Under the pieces are notes generated by a model that searched no databases, was not told the DNA's origin, and worked only from the letters and a program-made list of their open reading frames with translations. Positions 1 through 12,615 of a stretch of DNA of 64,000 nt are shown here, piece by piece. A program made the position numbers and the translations under genes. Position 1 is the first letter of the stretch. Every line of letters starts with the position of its first letter. This stretch comes from Owenia fusiformis (taxonomy: Eukaryota > Annelida > Polychaeta > Sabellida > Oweniidae), in the NCBI GenBank assembly GCA_903813345.2, contig CAIIXF020000011.1, forward strand, positions 19,763,754 to 19,827,753, written 5' to 3'.

Positions 1-2530
1 AACTGCAAACTTCGGGGTATGTAGGTTGGAAATAAAAAAGCTATAGTGTCTTGAAAAAGTGGCGTTTTTTAGCCCACCCTGTATATAACTGACGCAAATG
101 TAACGAGGAGTTGCACCAAGAGAGATCAGGCTCTACCAGCATTTGATACAGTTTTCATTTCTACGGTCAGGTATATAGCATTTTAACTATTTCTCATTTT
201 CGAAAACGTATCGATTGAAACGTTTGAAATGCTCGAAATGACATAAGCATTGAAGCGTAGGAAATGATACATGCATTTTAAAACGGTTGAACTGATCTAG
301 AATTACTTCTACACCGGGTACGATTACAGAAGTACCAGGTTCCCCCACTGACAGTTTTGTCTTCGGTATGATTTTTAAGTTTCCAGGAAAGGATAAGCTT
401 AAAAAGAAAACATTAAAAACTCTCTTCTAAAGATCACAATAAATGTTAATCATCACATGTTAACAAGATCAACTAGGTGCGTGCCTTTTGAAATTGCTAT
501 ATTGCGAGTTATACATTGTCGTATTCAACACCATTCGGACAGTGACTTCCGTTACGTTACACTTAGTTTGTCATTAAGTCGGTGAACGCAAAAGGCAAAA
601 TGAATTATTTCTTCCTTTTTATCTAGTTCACGTCGATACTGGATCCTGAGAAATATAGAATTGCATTTAGACGGTTGATATTGCTGAAGTAATTGCAACT
701 CTGGAGTCTCAACACAATTAAGCGAATGACTTGAACATTTCAATCAATGCGTATAGTTCGGGATTCAGTAAAAAATAATTACTTTGGTCAGGGAGCTGAA
801 TTAGCGGACTTAGAACATATTTTCCAAGGTCGTCTGGTCCTTAGGGGCCAATAGGCTACGGAAATTAATGGAATTGGTATCCAGAGATTAGCCGAATCCT
901 AAGGTCATAGATTAAAGTGGGGACATAACGTCAGTATTCAAGCCATGTCTCAGTGAAGACATTGGTAACAGTGACATTGGAGACAGTTTTGGACAGACGA
1001 CGGGCCAAATAAGAGTGAACATACGTGTATGAACTAAACAAATGCAAGGTAAGTTATTTCCCAATTTCAATTAAAACGAGGTGATCATCTCAGAGAAATT
1101 GGTTCAGACTTTATAACATTTTAGAACTAATCAGTTTGTAGCATGGTACGATTATTACGCATACAAAATTATGAAAATGTCTATATATTTGTTTGTACAA
1201 TGTTGAATTCTTTCAAGTTTGGATTGGTATTGAACATTGTTTTGTATTCTATACAGTAGCGAACGTTTTTGGTGATGAAAATGGGTTGAACATTTTCTCG
1301 CTTCTTTTTATTAATTATTTTATAATGTTATTTTACTTCAACGTTAAGGCTGAATTTTTGTATGCCCGCGGAGCTAGTGAATTGCGTAATATTCTAATGA
1401 GTTTTCGCCCCAGGTATCACTTAAAAGAACAATAAACCACGCAGTGCAAATTACATGCTCATGTGTTTTCAACAAAAATAATTGCACTGCTGGTAGTTCA
1501 AAAATGCAGCCTATTTCATATAATATACGTAACATGTAGGGGGCCTACGCTCAGAGCATCACAGGGATTCTTCTAATAATTGTACCTATAGATGTCAAAA
1601 AGACAATTAGAGAAGTGAGTCAAGTCTAAATTAACAATCAGTGCCGATCGATCGGCCATTCTTTCAGGTGTCGAAGGAAAAATATTGACGCCATTGTAAC
1701 GACATGTCTCACGCAACCAACAGTATAGTGTTAACCTTACCTCATACACCCATTCGTTTCTATTTTTCGGTTATAATTTAAATCTAGTATGCACTTTTTA
1801 CCACAAATCCACTGCAAATTAATTATAAGAAGGCTAATTTGTTATTAATTAATTATAATAGGAGTATCATCGGAACGTTTTAAACCAACGATCAATTGTG
1901 ATATTAATCAAATCTTTCTGTTTTAAACTTTTTAGAAAAACACTAAAATTAGAAGGCCATGATTTCTCATGATGCCAACGATCCAACAGGATATCACAAG
2001 ACGTCCTAATGACGGAAAGCCATTGCGTGAGTCAAAACCTAATGACTACATTGGAAAAACATTCTAACAAATAGTTCAATGTATCAATTCTTACAAGTTA
2101 ATTATTTCTATGGCATCTGTAAGGTTCATGACAAATGTCTAATAAAGCTACATTAGTCCCAAAACATGATAAATGTGTTATTTTCAAATTGCTTTTAATT
2201 AATTCATGTCGAAAGTCGAATTCAATATCAATTTCTTTAAAACACTTTACTATTCTTATATTTATATTTGCGATGAATATAGGGAAAATTTATAACTATG
2301 CGTGTTTATTTAACCAAAAATAAAGAATCATTAGCCTTGATTGACGTTGCACTTGAAGTATGCATGTATTATTCTCTAGTCCAAGACACAATGCTTTCAG
2401 TTTGTTTGTGAAATATATCATTGTTGTTAACCTTTAACCGAGAGTAAAAGTTCTTAAACTACGTGGACTTCTTTCTTGCAGTTATATTGTGTAAGACAAC
2501 CAAGATGCTTACGCATTTACCTAGGTGTAC
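1..2530. other. Intergenic, left edge
   Basis: I see no supported gene here. The first ~85 bases end in CCACCCTGTA, the typical end of a mariner-type inverted-repeat element, so a transposon probably extends off the left edge. A short exon-like stretch lies at 1349-1413 (AG before, GT after, open frame), but nothing connects to it. The rest is A+T-rich unique-looking sequence. Confidence 0.5.
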
Positions 2531-2636
2531 ATGGATGACTTTCCACCGAAGACCCCAAAGATAGAAGTCTCGCGAGATTTCATGATCAATTCTCGAATGT
2601 CTCAAGAAACCCGTGTCGCCCAGATATTGATACAAG
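2531..2636 (+). CDS. Candidate first coding exon (orphan)
   Basis: The ATG at 2531 (context gtacATGG) opens a 35-codon frame, MDDFPPKTPKIEV..., that runs to a good donor (caag|gtaata) and leaves one base. An in-frame TAG just upstream supports this ATG as the start, and a possible 5'-UTR acceptor (ttcttgcag) lies about 50 bases upstream. The composition looks coding, with acidic and proline residues at the N-terminus. I do not recognise the protein. The phase matches the candidate terminal exon at 10323-10435, which would give a 72-aa product, but that link is only phase arithmetic. It could equally be chance. Confidence 0.22.
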
Positions 2637-2939
2637 GTAATACATCAATGTTCGAGAAATTTAAAGCAAAAAAAGATTATAGCTGTTGAACATTTTTGCA
2701 TTATGGGATCCCTTGAAAAAGAGCTTTAGATAAAATAGTACCGTGGGTACTGGGCTCACATGGTGTTGCTCAAAAGTTAATGATGGCTAAAATGGCAGAA
2801 AATAAAAAACGGATATAATTTTTGCCGATTTTTTGTAACAAAATTATTTCCTACAACTAGTCTTTACAGTGACATATGGCTTTTTATAATGCAGACACCT
2901 GCAATTATTTGTAAAGCTAGGAAATGGGCCAAAGGTGAA

Positions 2940-3290
2940 TTTCGCGAGAAAAATAAGCGACTATTTTGAAAATAGGCGAGCTTTTGAACCAGGAGTCATA
3001 GGGGAGTTTTCTGTATTGATGTTGAATAAAATACCTTAAAACTGGAATCCTATCGACAGAGGTTTTAAGGCAAATGGTCCAAAAGTGGATTTCGCGAGAC
3101 AGATGGACAAATCAATGTTAACTAAAATGGCTAAAAATAAAAAAATTCGCGAGAAAAATAGCGACTTTTGTGAAAATAGGCGAGCTTTTGAACCAGGAGT
3201 CATAGGGGAGTTTTCTGTATTAATGTTGAACAAAAATAACTTAAAACGAGAATCCTATTGACAGAGGTTTTGAAACAGGCCAATTGTTGA
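2940..3290. repeat. Diverged ~205-bp tandem duplication
   Basis: Two imperfect direct copies lie about 205 bases apart. Each carries 'gcgagcttttgaacc', 'aggagtcataggggag' and 'ttttctgtatt', followed by a 'gacagaggtttt' segment. Both copies contain the palindromic word TTCGCGA. There is no coding signal; it looks like a decaying local duplication or repeat fragment. Confidence 0.6.
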
Positions 3291-3810
3291 TAGACAGACG
3301 GACAAGTGAGTGATTGCAATAGCTCACCATGTGAGCTAATAAAGAGAGACTGATCAATCAGAATGGACATTTTACTGTCCCTTCCATTTGCTGCTTTCAC
3401 GCTGTAATATATGATGATAGGGATGTTAGGTAGATATCTATGTATGCCTCTAGTCATGTTATAAAGAAATAATGGTTCTATGAGATTATTTTAGATAAGT
3501 CCCCATTGGCCATGATCGATATAAAATAATAGAGAAAAGGTTAAAAATTTGCCCGAGGGATATCCATTTGACAGTATTCCGTAAGGACTGGTACAGTATC
3601 TTGGGTGAATCGAAACGTTTTTTAATCAAACAGCAGTTTGTGAGGGGAACTAGTGTTTTGATGAAGTATACAGGGTGTTTCTTAAGTATGCATCCCCCAT
3701 AAACTCAAACATAGTATTGGCACCCTCTCATGTTATATACAGTATCATTTTGTTCCTTATGAAAAGTTACATTAGGATTATAAAAAGTTTCAGTATCCAG
3801 AGATGTCCCT

Positions 3811-4170
3811 GAAAAAGATACAACTTATCAAAGTATGTGGGTACGGGTCATTTCGACGGGAGTTTCTGGTCATTTCGAGGGCAATTTAAAGAAAAAAATT
3901 AGTTTCTGTATTGCACATTTTTAGCAGTTGTCACCATGGCAGAGTTCAGTCCACACGTGTGACAATTATGCACATAATTAAATAGATATGATTCTTGCAG
4001 TGGCTTATAGTGAGGCCAGTGATCCTGGTTTGACCACTATCACTAACAACAGAATGGTTAAGTGAAAAAGTGAACAGATCACCGGACTGAGTCCAAAAAA
4101 TGACCCGAAATTGCCCCCTAAATGATCCCATACCCGCAAACTTTGATACATTACATTGTATCTTTTTTTC
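3811..4170. mobile_element. MITE-like element with ~50-bp terminal inverted repeats
   Basis: The left end reads gaaaaagatacaactt followed by atcaaagtatg and a cgggtcatttcg block. The right end carries the inverted counterpart (cccatacccgcaaactttg ... gtatctttttttc). The ends pair over roughly 50 bases with mismatches, leaving a ~260-base interior without a conserved frame. Size and structure fit a non-autonomous DNA transposon. I could not define a target-site duplication. Confidence 0.5.
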
Positions 4171-6204
4171 TGACAAAGATAAACCATTTACGTTATGTAT
4201 TATATATGAACATCTGAAGTCCGTCTTGATCTAAAATACGTATATTTGTCGGATATCGGACTTGAATCAATTTCCACGCAGTTACAATGATCGTATCATT
4301 AGATTTGTTTATTTTAGATAATTTGATGGTCTGAGCATTTCAATTTCGATCAAAATCCCTCGACCACCCAACAAAAACTACATCATGTTATCCGCATATA
4401 GAATATTTTGGAGTATTGTTGCTTCACCATGGCTATGTTTATTAGGGTTTGAACTTGGCCAAGTGAATGCCAGCATGAATCAATGATCTGCAACTGTGTA
4501 GTTGAAATCTATTTTTGTCACGTGTGAAAAGGATAATTTAAACACGCTGCATGCTTAGAACCAAATTCTGAAAAAGAGTGTTTTACTTTTGGTCACCCTA
4601 TACAAATATGTTATCTTCAGTTATTTAATTTACGCGTTCGTAATTGATTTCTGACCATGTCCTTATTAAGAGAAAGCTCTAGTTAATCAAATAAGCTACA
4701 AACCATTCAATTAAGGTTAAAGATATGACATATCGGATTTTCTTGTAAGATTTCGAAGGCCAATGAAAATAAAGTCCTACTTTTTCACGTTTCCCTCGTA
4801 ATAAAGGTAATTAGATATGTGTCAAATTACTCCAACGTCTGAACCAAAATGGAATTTTCCTCGAAAATCCCATAAGAGCTCGATCGCGAGTTTACACCGG
4901 ATGTACTTTTTTTTATAGAAATGGCTACTTGCGTCTGTGTATTCTAAAGCTGATTTGCTCATACGCGTATTTTTTATTCTGAAGTTTTTATTTTATTTTA
5001 TTCAATGCCCTTGTTTATACAAAAGATATACTCAATATATATTTCTTAGCAAATAGACAAGACAAGGTCGTCTTTTAAGTCAATTAAAAATAAAATGATC
5101 ACCATTTTCGCTTAAAAGCCATCAAACCGTCCAAACAGAAAATGTGTTATGCTCCTGACTTCTCCTAAAAGCGATCTAATCAATGACCTACTCCGTTGAT
5201 TAAAGTGATTATTCTCGCCGATCAATTTATTACATTATATCTAATTGCACAAAAAGTGCAAGTAAAACATTTTATGTTCATGAATTGGAGGGGAATAACA
5301 GCTTCGCGGTGTAAATAGAAGTTATTTACTTGTAGGGATTGGATATGAGTTTTATTCCAAGAGGCAAAATTATATTTCCCAAGGGCCCGGAGTCTAAAAA
5401 TATGAATTAACTTTATGACATTTTGAAATATAAAAACTTTATTGTATAATATAAACACATCAACATAAAAAAATTCAACAATAACATAATATGCATGTTC
5501 ATTACGGGGACCAAACACTATTTCTCTTATTGCTCAAAGTTCTATGACTTTGATTGTCTTCTTACGTTCCAAAATTGCTCTATTCCAATCAAAATTTGTT
5601 TGGAAAATATCGTTTCTCACAAAAGAGAATATATTTGTTTCGCAGAAATTCATGGGAGGCAAATACCATTTTCGTGTGCGGAGATGAAGGGGACAATACG
5701 ATTTTTCCAATGGAAAATTTTTCCATGGAATATTGAACAAATATTTCACTCTATTAAGGTGAAGTACCTATATCTTTCACAAGTGATATTTCACAAAGCC
5801 CATATGGCTAGTGGAATATCATCTTAGGTTTAAAAAGACATTCACATCGGTCCAGAAAAAAGTGCAGTAGTTTTATCATAAAATCAAATCAGAATCAATC
5901 TAATTAAAGAATATGAATCAAGTAAATCACGACCGCCCAGGGGGAACAAATCAACAATGCAAAACATCTCATTATTAGAACGTCAAAAAGTCAAGTAAAG
6001 CTTTTCCATTGTTTAAAGTGCCGAGTTGCTCATCGGAAAATATCCCTAGTGAATCATTTCGAATTCTGACCTTTTTGGATTTGTTGTTTTGTCTCGTTTT
6101 GGCATGTCGTTTTGCAATCTTAGAGAGAATGAAAGTCCTGGTCATCTGGCCTATTTTTGTCCCAAAATAAATTCGGTTGAGCAGACCCTTTGCTTGTAGT
6201 AGTC

Positions 6205-6960
6205 TTATATAGATTGATGTAGAATGTGTTGCCATCCTGTTGGTGACAATCAGTTTCTTTATAATTGGATTTGCAAATTCTCTTAGAGACATTAATTTCT
6301 CACATCACTATCATGAAATAGAACATGTTTCAACGAGTTCTCAATCTGGTTAAAAGGCAGCTCGTTGGAATCATAAATTAGCTTTGCAAATCTTAGAACA
6401 AAATCCAATGCAGCAGTGCAAAACGATGCAATTCTGCTTGTTTAATATGCGATTCTTTTAATTTCTCCTGCAAAGGTAGATCAAGCAAGGAAATACGCAT
6501 AGAATCGACGGTGTTGAGTTTTTAAAGAAAATGGACTTTTTGCTCTGGATATCAGGTGATGATGTTGAGTTCAAGGCAGGGCTTGCTGCCTACTCAAGAA
6601 AAACCACGAGAAACCCTTTATTGACGAGGTAATTTTAAGGTAGAGAATTGCATCTTTTGAAATTGCGTTGTCATGTGGATTTCATTTTTTGCCAACTATC
6701 TATAGCTATGTCCCATTGTATGTAACATGTTGAATGTGACAGTAAAACAGATTAATGTAGAATGTGTTTAACGTAGTCGCCATACGGTTGTTGTCAATCA
6801 AAGTTAGTTTCTTTGTAATTGGATTTGCACATTCTATTAGAGGCATTTATTTCTCATATCACTGTTACGACATTGAACATTTTTCAACGAGTTCTCAATT
6901 TTGTTAAAAGGCAGTTTGTTAGGATTATATTGAATTTGCAAGTTTTAGTAAAATCTGAGC
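6205..6960. repeat. Two diverged direct repeat copies ~545 bp apart
   Basis: 6205-6400 and 6750-6960 share many words in the same order: attgatgtagaatgtgtt versus attaatgtagaatgtgtt, ggatttgca, caacgagttctcaat, gttaaaaggcag. Indels are frequent, so the duplication is old. The minus-strand ORF at 5975-6292 overlaps the first copy but is not kept open in the second, which argues against a conserved protein. Confidence 0.5.
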
Positions 6961-8265
6961 ACTATTTGATGTAGCCTTATTACATTATGTCTTGCATTAA
7001 TAGTGGCTTAAATGATTAGTACTGGCAACAATGCGAAGCTGACATTTTAGTCGAAATCCACATTCGCATCACATACTCCATCAAACATTTGGTGGAAATA
7101 ATGCCAAAATACACGACAACGATAACACAGTTCACATCTATGATATTTCAATGTCTTAAGGCTATATACCATTTTATTGTCATAGAGACCGTGATATATC
7201 ACAGAACTGCAATTGGAACCAATTTTATACTTCCATTTCTCTTTCGATTTATCATCATATACAATGGGATAGGAACCTAATGGAAACTGACATGGAACTA
7301 TAAAAGCGATTGAGGGGCGATTACTAGAAGTCTCCAGAGGAAAATAAAATTAAGGGATCGATGGCTTGGTAAAATATGGGCAGTAGAGCAGAGCAAATAT
7401 TTGCTCTATACAAGGCTATAGAGAGTTTCCGATGAGTGCCAAAGAAGACGATTACTCTTGATAAATCGGGCGAATGTTTCTGGAGAGAAAAATCCAAGAA
7501 AAAGATAACTATTCCAAGGAAATCAACAAGAATGAATGTCACTCTTAATTACAAAAGCTTTGATTTGGCACATTCTAACAGGCGCCAGATAAGATAAAAC
7601 TAACATGGTCGGGCATTATCCAATAAGGGCGATACCGAAATACTTAAATACTCTATATGAAATTCAATTTAGTGAAATGCACCTTGTTTATATCCTTCAT
7701 GAACAAGTAATTACGTAGCAAGCAGCAAATATCCGCCAATTTAATTTTTTCTACTCGTTTTTCAAGTTTAACGTCATAAGTGCATTACATCTTATCATAA
7801 AGTATAATGGCCTACTTAATCAGATACAGCAGCCACGTTATAAAAAGCATTTAGCAATATGGTCGTTTATGAAAAAGGATCCGCTGCAGCGTCCCTAAAT
7901 ATTTTACCATTATGATGCGTGTACATGGAAAAAAGGTATTGCATTGAACGGAAATAACCAAAACGGGACAGTGTCCCCTCTTTAATGGTAACTACAAAGT
8001 GAATAACATTTAGCAAGTTAAGTGAGGCCCTCGAGGAAAATATAAATTTGCATATAGTGTAAATGTGTCTTAAAAACACACCACCCGGAATTCTAAAAGC
8101 ATATTGTTATGTAAAAAACATTATCATTCTTCGATGTCTCATTTATTGAAGTTACTCAATATATTATGTTCTCTTGAGATTTATAAGTAAATGTATGTTC
8201 AATTAGCTAAGTAGAATGGAAAAGCTATGCACTTTACATATCTATTTCCAAAACAATCTCTGCAG

Positions 8266-8418
8266 AACGAAGAGATGCTCCTGGCACTAGATAACTTGAT
8301 ATACGAAAAGAAAGTGAGATTAGTAAAACAACTTACAAAAGCCGAGATTTTTGTTTTTGCTAATTTTCTAAAATCACAGTATAGGAATTTGCAAATCGAT
8401 CAGCACGCTTCAGCATGA
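8266..8418 (+). CDS. Candidate terminal exon (orphan)
   Basis: After a good acceptor (caatctctgcag) a 50-codon frame runs to TGA. It begins NEEMLLALDNLIYEKK, is rich in Lys, Glu and Leu, and reads like a helical coding segment. It would need a phase-0 upstream exon, and none was found nearby on this strand. No family recognised. It may be a real last exon of an unseen gene or a chance ORF. Confidence 0.2.
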   Translation, partial: NEEMLLALDNLIYEKKVRLVKQLTKAEIFVFANFLKSQYRNLQIDQHASA

Positions 8419-9304
8419 GAATACACATTCGTTTACATATATACGATGTGCTGAGGGAACCGACGTCGTAAATGATAAGAAACTGCTCCTCGTCGAGCAA
8501 ATATTCAAAATTGTTTCATTAATCGCCCTGCCACATTCTAATATAAGATTACGAACATACACGCACTTTTGCACTATATGTTCGACTGTATGATATATGA
8601 TTGTCGTCCGTTTTCAACAGTTTGGGATTAATCAATCGGACATTGCGTGATTCAAGTAGATTCTGGTCAATCAAAAGGTCATCGGTTTTATGGAATCCCT
8701 CGACAATAGATCAATCTTAAAACGATCCTGTTTTCTTAAAGAATCAATGTGCACCTAAGGCAGTTCAACTTCCTGGTGGATCTCATAGAGAAATCAATCT
8801 ATTCACATTACCCAAATAGCTTATTGATTGATTGTAATTCTAATAACCATTGAATAGGTTATGGCAGTCATAAAACCATCAATACTACAGTAGGGAGTCT
8901 ATTCCGCATGAGATTGGATTACGTCTAATAAGGACACATTGGCGGAGATTACAACTGTAAAAAGAACGAGATACGAGGTGCTGATGTTGATTGTGTTTAT
9001 AATGGTACATCCGACAGCAATAAAAGAAAATTAAAAATCAATTTTTTGAATATTTTTATTGGAATAACGTTTAATTGACCGGTAAGGTTTACTCAGCTCA
9101 AATTAATCCATGTCGGGTGTCAGTATCTTAAATTATTTTTTTGGGGTCTCGTAGTTAGAATGGAAGTACTTTCCTCTCCGAACTCCTCTATTTGAAAATG
9201 TGTCATGTTTGACCATTTCAAAAAATAATATCAACGTTTATGAATTAAAGATCTGTTATATTTGTAAAAAATTATCAACAACAGAATTGGATACGTTGTT
9301 TCAT

Positions 9305-9474
9305 TTAATTTGGGGGTAACTTTTGTAGGGGGTATAAAGAGGAATTCATAGAAGACCCATCTACCCTAGGATAGGAGCTTTGGGACGGAACGGTGCTTGA
9401 GTTGAAAGACTTTTTAGGGAGATCGTTGGAAATAGTTGATGGGGAAACATAACTGTGGTATAACATGCCCTCGC
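9305..9474 (-). CDS. Candidate minus-strand terminal exon (orphan)
   Basis: On the minus strand a good acceptor (ggtttgttcag, first exon base at 9474) is followed by a 56-codon Ser/Pro-rich frame (GEGMLYHSYVSPSTIS... ending PLQKLPPN) and TAA at 9305. The phase requires one base from an upstream exon. Downstream, about 250 bases away (9050-9056), lies a minus-strand AATAAA. The composition resembles a disordered C-terminal tail. No upstream exons on the minus strand were identified, so this is suggestive only. Confidence 0.3.
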
Positions 9475-11814
9475 CTGAACAAACCAACATATGATGTCTA
9501 TGCCCATAACATACACATCTAACCGAGAGAGTTATTACACCGAGAATACAAGGAAATCCGGGTGGGGGACTGAATCAGATCAACTATTCGTTCGGTTGCA
9601 TTATTAATTAGGACAAAGATCAATCACACTAATTGCGAATTTCAAACCGTCATTAAAGCAATTCTACAAGGAGACATATTCCCATTTACTCTTTTCTAAT
9701 GTTGCGCAAGGCAGACGTGTCCATCCGGTGACAAACCTTTAAATAAGGCAACTCTACATAAGGATACATATTCACTCTCAGCTATTATTCAATACAGACA
9801 GGTACATCCATTGTGTATTAGGTCATCCTGATGGGAGATTAGAAGCAGAATGAGACGCTAGGCCGTGAATTTGAATAAAGTATCTTAACTTAGAAAGAAC
9901 ATAATTAAGGCTCGCGAATGGTCGTTAACTCACGAGGAAAAGACTTGTACTAAATCAGTACAAATCCCTTTGTCTGTCAAGACAAGAATGTATTGAATAC
10001 CCCGGTACCAAAATCAATATAGAGGAAGAAGTATGAACGCAACACTGAGTAGTCTGTCATAGAGTCTTCTCTCGCGTCTCATCCTTTTCAACTCAATTGT
10101 ATTATTTAGAAGACTACTTGCGATATACTCATTAAGAAACGTGTTATGGATTCAATATTGTGATCGTAATTAGGCATACAAAATAAGAACTCGTTTTGCG
10201 CAGCAGTGATATATCTGGTGTCACTGTGAATGGCGGAGGATGGATTAATAACTCATCTTCATTTATTCGGTTCTCGTTAAGCCACAGAATAGTTATATGT
10301 GTTGAAACTTCACTTGTTTCAGTTCAACATACTGGATTAAACGAAAAGACATTTGGAAACAAAAAGCAAGGGGAAATTGAGAGAGAATTAATATTATCCA
10401 TGTTCGAGAAAAGGAAAATTCTACGAGGAGAGTAGTGTTACCCAAATATCACTATAAAATCAGATATCAGGTAAGTCATGGTGCATCTTTTTAATTTCCA
10501 TTAACAATATGTTTAACCTACAGGGATCCATACATTGGGACTTCTTAATTTCGCCATTAGTTACATTTTATGAAGTTATCATTAGACAAGTAATGCCACG
10601 ACCTAACGATACTGCAATCGGGAGAAACATCGGATGTAACATCCACTTCCGACCTATTATCTGACGAGCCTATAATTAAGTACTTTGGAGTATTCAATCA
10701 CTGCACCGCAAAATAATGATCTCTTGTGCACAACCATAATTGCATTAATAGACATTCTATCAATCACTCATAAACCGACTCCTTTCAAGCCAGAGCAAAA
10801 AACTTCAAACATCGTATTGACTAGAGATCACAATTGACACATTTTTCGTAATAAAATAGCATCATTTCTTGCATATATAATACAAGAGGTGTAACATTAT
10901 CACCAAAGTATAAATGTGTAAGTGAACGAATATGTGTATTCGATAAAATGACCACTATATTGGATATGATTACTAAATAGAAGAGACTTTCAAGCTAGCA
11001 TCCTTAGACATGATGATCATTTGCAAGAGACAGAATACCAGCTCGATGAATACCTATTTTCAAAGACTTCTTTTTGTATATACCACTTTCCCTTATATGT
11101 ACTTTTGAATATTCTACACAATAGCAAAGAGGATTGGCTCCAAGAGTGCCACATCGATATTCTGCCTCATATATGGGCATGTCGTGATACAAAATTTGAA
11201 TTCAAACAGCCGCCATTTTGTTCACTTCAACATTTGAATCGTGAATATTGGTCTTATTTTCTTACGAAAAATTCCGAAACTCACAAGAAATGATCGAGAT
11301 GTTAATTCAAATTTTTTGAAGTGTTTATTTTGAATTTGTTGTCGGTTTTGATTTCAGAAAATAAAGTTCGACGTTTTCATTGTTGGAAAATATCGAGTTC
11401 GATCCTGGGACCCAATCCTCCTTGACACAATAGCATATTGCACTTACACCCCCCTCTATACATTTGGTAACCTAAGTTCCATCCTGGGTCCCTTATGTTT
11501 GGCGATGATTTCATCATGTATGAGTCATGAATGTCCGAACATTATATGGACGCTCTTTACTTGCATCGAATGGTTTTTGATGGAGGTTGTATGTACATTT
11601 AACTGCTCGTTTACAGATTGTGCAGAAACAAATTTGACACTGTTTTGTTCAACTTGGTTCATTAGTTGTACTTATCATTATCTCAGCGAACGAAGTTCGA
11701 GAGGGATATAGGAAAGCCGTCCATAAATACCAAATAAGAAGAACAAAGAGTTGAACGAATAAAGATATTCTCAAGCTACCAATACAAGCACCAACCTAAA
11801 GACGTCCGTTCGTC
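9475..11814. other. Intergenic; one weak exon candidate
   Basis: The only item with splice-site and frame support is 10323-10435, listed separately. Otherwise nothing is recognised. Short ORFs at 11004-11293 overlap one another on opposite strands and have no recognisable content. Confidence 0.4.
10323..10435 (+). CDS. Candidate terminal exon (orphan)
   Basis: The acceptor cacttgtttcag at 10322 is followed by a 37-codon charged frame (QHTGLNEKTFGNKKQGEIE... to TAG at 10433-10435). It begins with two bases that complete a codon from a phase-1 exon, which fits the exon candidate ending at 2636. The segment is Lys/Glu-rich and probably helical. Function unknown; the join is unproven. Confidence 0.2.
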
Positions 11815-12615
11815 TGTCTGGGCAATAACTCAAATACCGTTTAACAGATTTGATTCAAATTTTGTAGGCGGATGCCTTATGGGTATAGGACCGCTGCTCG
11901 AATTTTCAATGTGGAAACTCAATTCAAAATGGCTGCAATTTTTCAAAAATGTAATCATTGATAACTCAAATACTTGTTGACGGATTTGCTGTATATGCTG
12001 ATGCCTAGGGACAAAGGAGCTTTGCTACAAAATATATTTTTAAGATAGCAGCTTAATTTTAAAATGCCGGCCATTTTTCTAAAAAGATGTAAACTTTGAT
12101 AACTCAACTACCAGTGGACGGATGTGGTTCAAATTCTATATGCTGATGCTTGAGACAAAGGAGCTCTGCTCAAAAAGACATTTTCAAGATGGCTACGGAA
12201 TTTTAAAATGGCCGCCATTTTGCAAAAAAACGTAATCATAGATAACTGAAATACTAGTAGACGGATTTGGTTCAGATTTTATATGCTGATGCCTAGAGAG
12301 AGAGAAGCTTTACTGAAGAAGAGATTTCTAAGATGCCCATCGAATTTCACAAGTTCAGCCATTTTTCATAAAAATATGTAATCTTTGATAAATCAAATAC
12401 CGGTGGATGGATTTGATTCAAACTTTATAATGCTGATGCCTAGAGACAAAGGGGCTCTGCTCAAGAAGACATAATATGAGATAGCTACCTAATTTTAAAA
12501 AGCCACCATTTTTCGTATAATAAGTCATCTTTGATAGGTTATCTCAAATACCAGTGAATGGATTTGGTTCAAATTTTATATGCTGATACCAAGGGAGCTC
12601 TGTTCAAGAAGAAAT
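11815..12615. repeat. Tandem array of ~143-bp diverged repeats (about 6 units)
   Basis: Each unit carries an 'aactcaaatac...gacggattt' block (near 11825, 11960, 12100, 12241, 12388 and 12537), then 'tatgctgatgcctag', 'gacaaaggagctctgct', and a palindromic core such as aaaatggccgccatttt. Spacing is 140-147 bases. Units differ by perhaps 15-25%, so the array is old. It is non-coding and satellite-like. Confidence 0.75.

Larger units (their letters stand above)
4171..9304. other. Intergenic; no supported gene
   Basis: This is A+T-rich sequence with many stop codons. The longest open stretch (5975-6292, minus) overlaps a diverged direct repeat and shows no domain I recognise. One exon-like segment (8266-8418, plus) is listed separately. 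Confidence 0.45.

Noticed and set aside
1349-1413. Exon-like stretch (AG before, GT after, frame beginning AEFLYARGASELRN)
   Set aside because: The upstream acceptor is weak (acttcaacgttaag), and no neighbouring exon in compatible phase was found. Too short to support.
5975-6292. 105-codon minus-strand ORF
   Set aside because: It overlaps an old direct repeat whose second copy does not keep the frame. No domain recognised, so probably chance.
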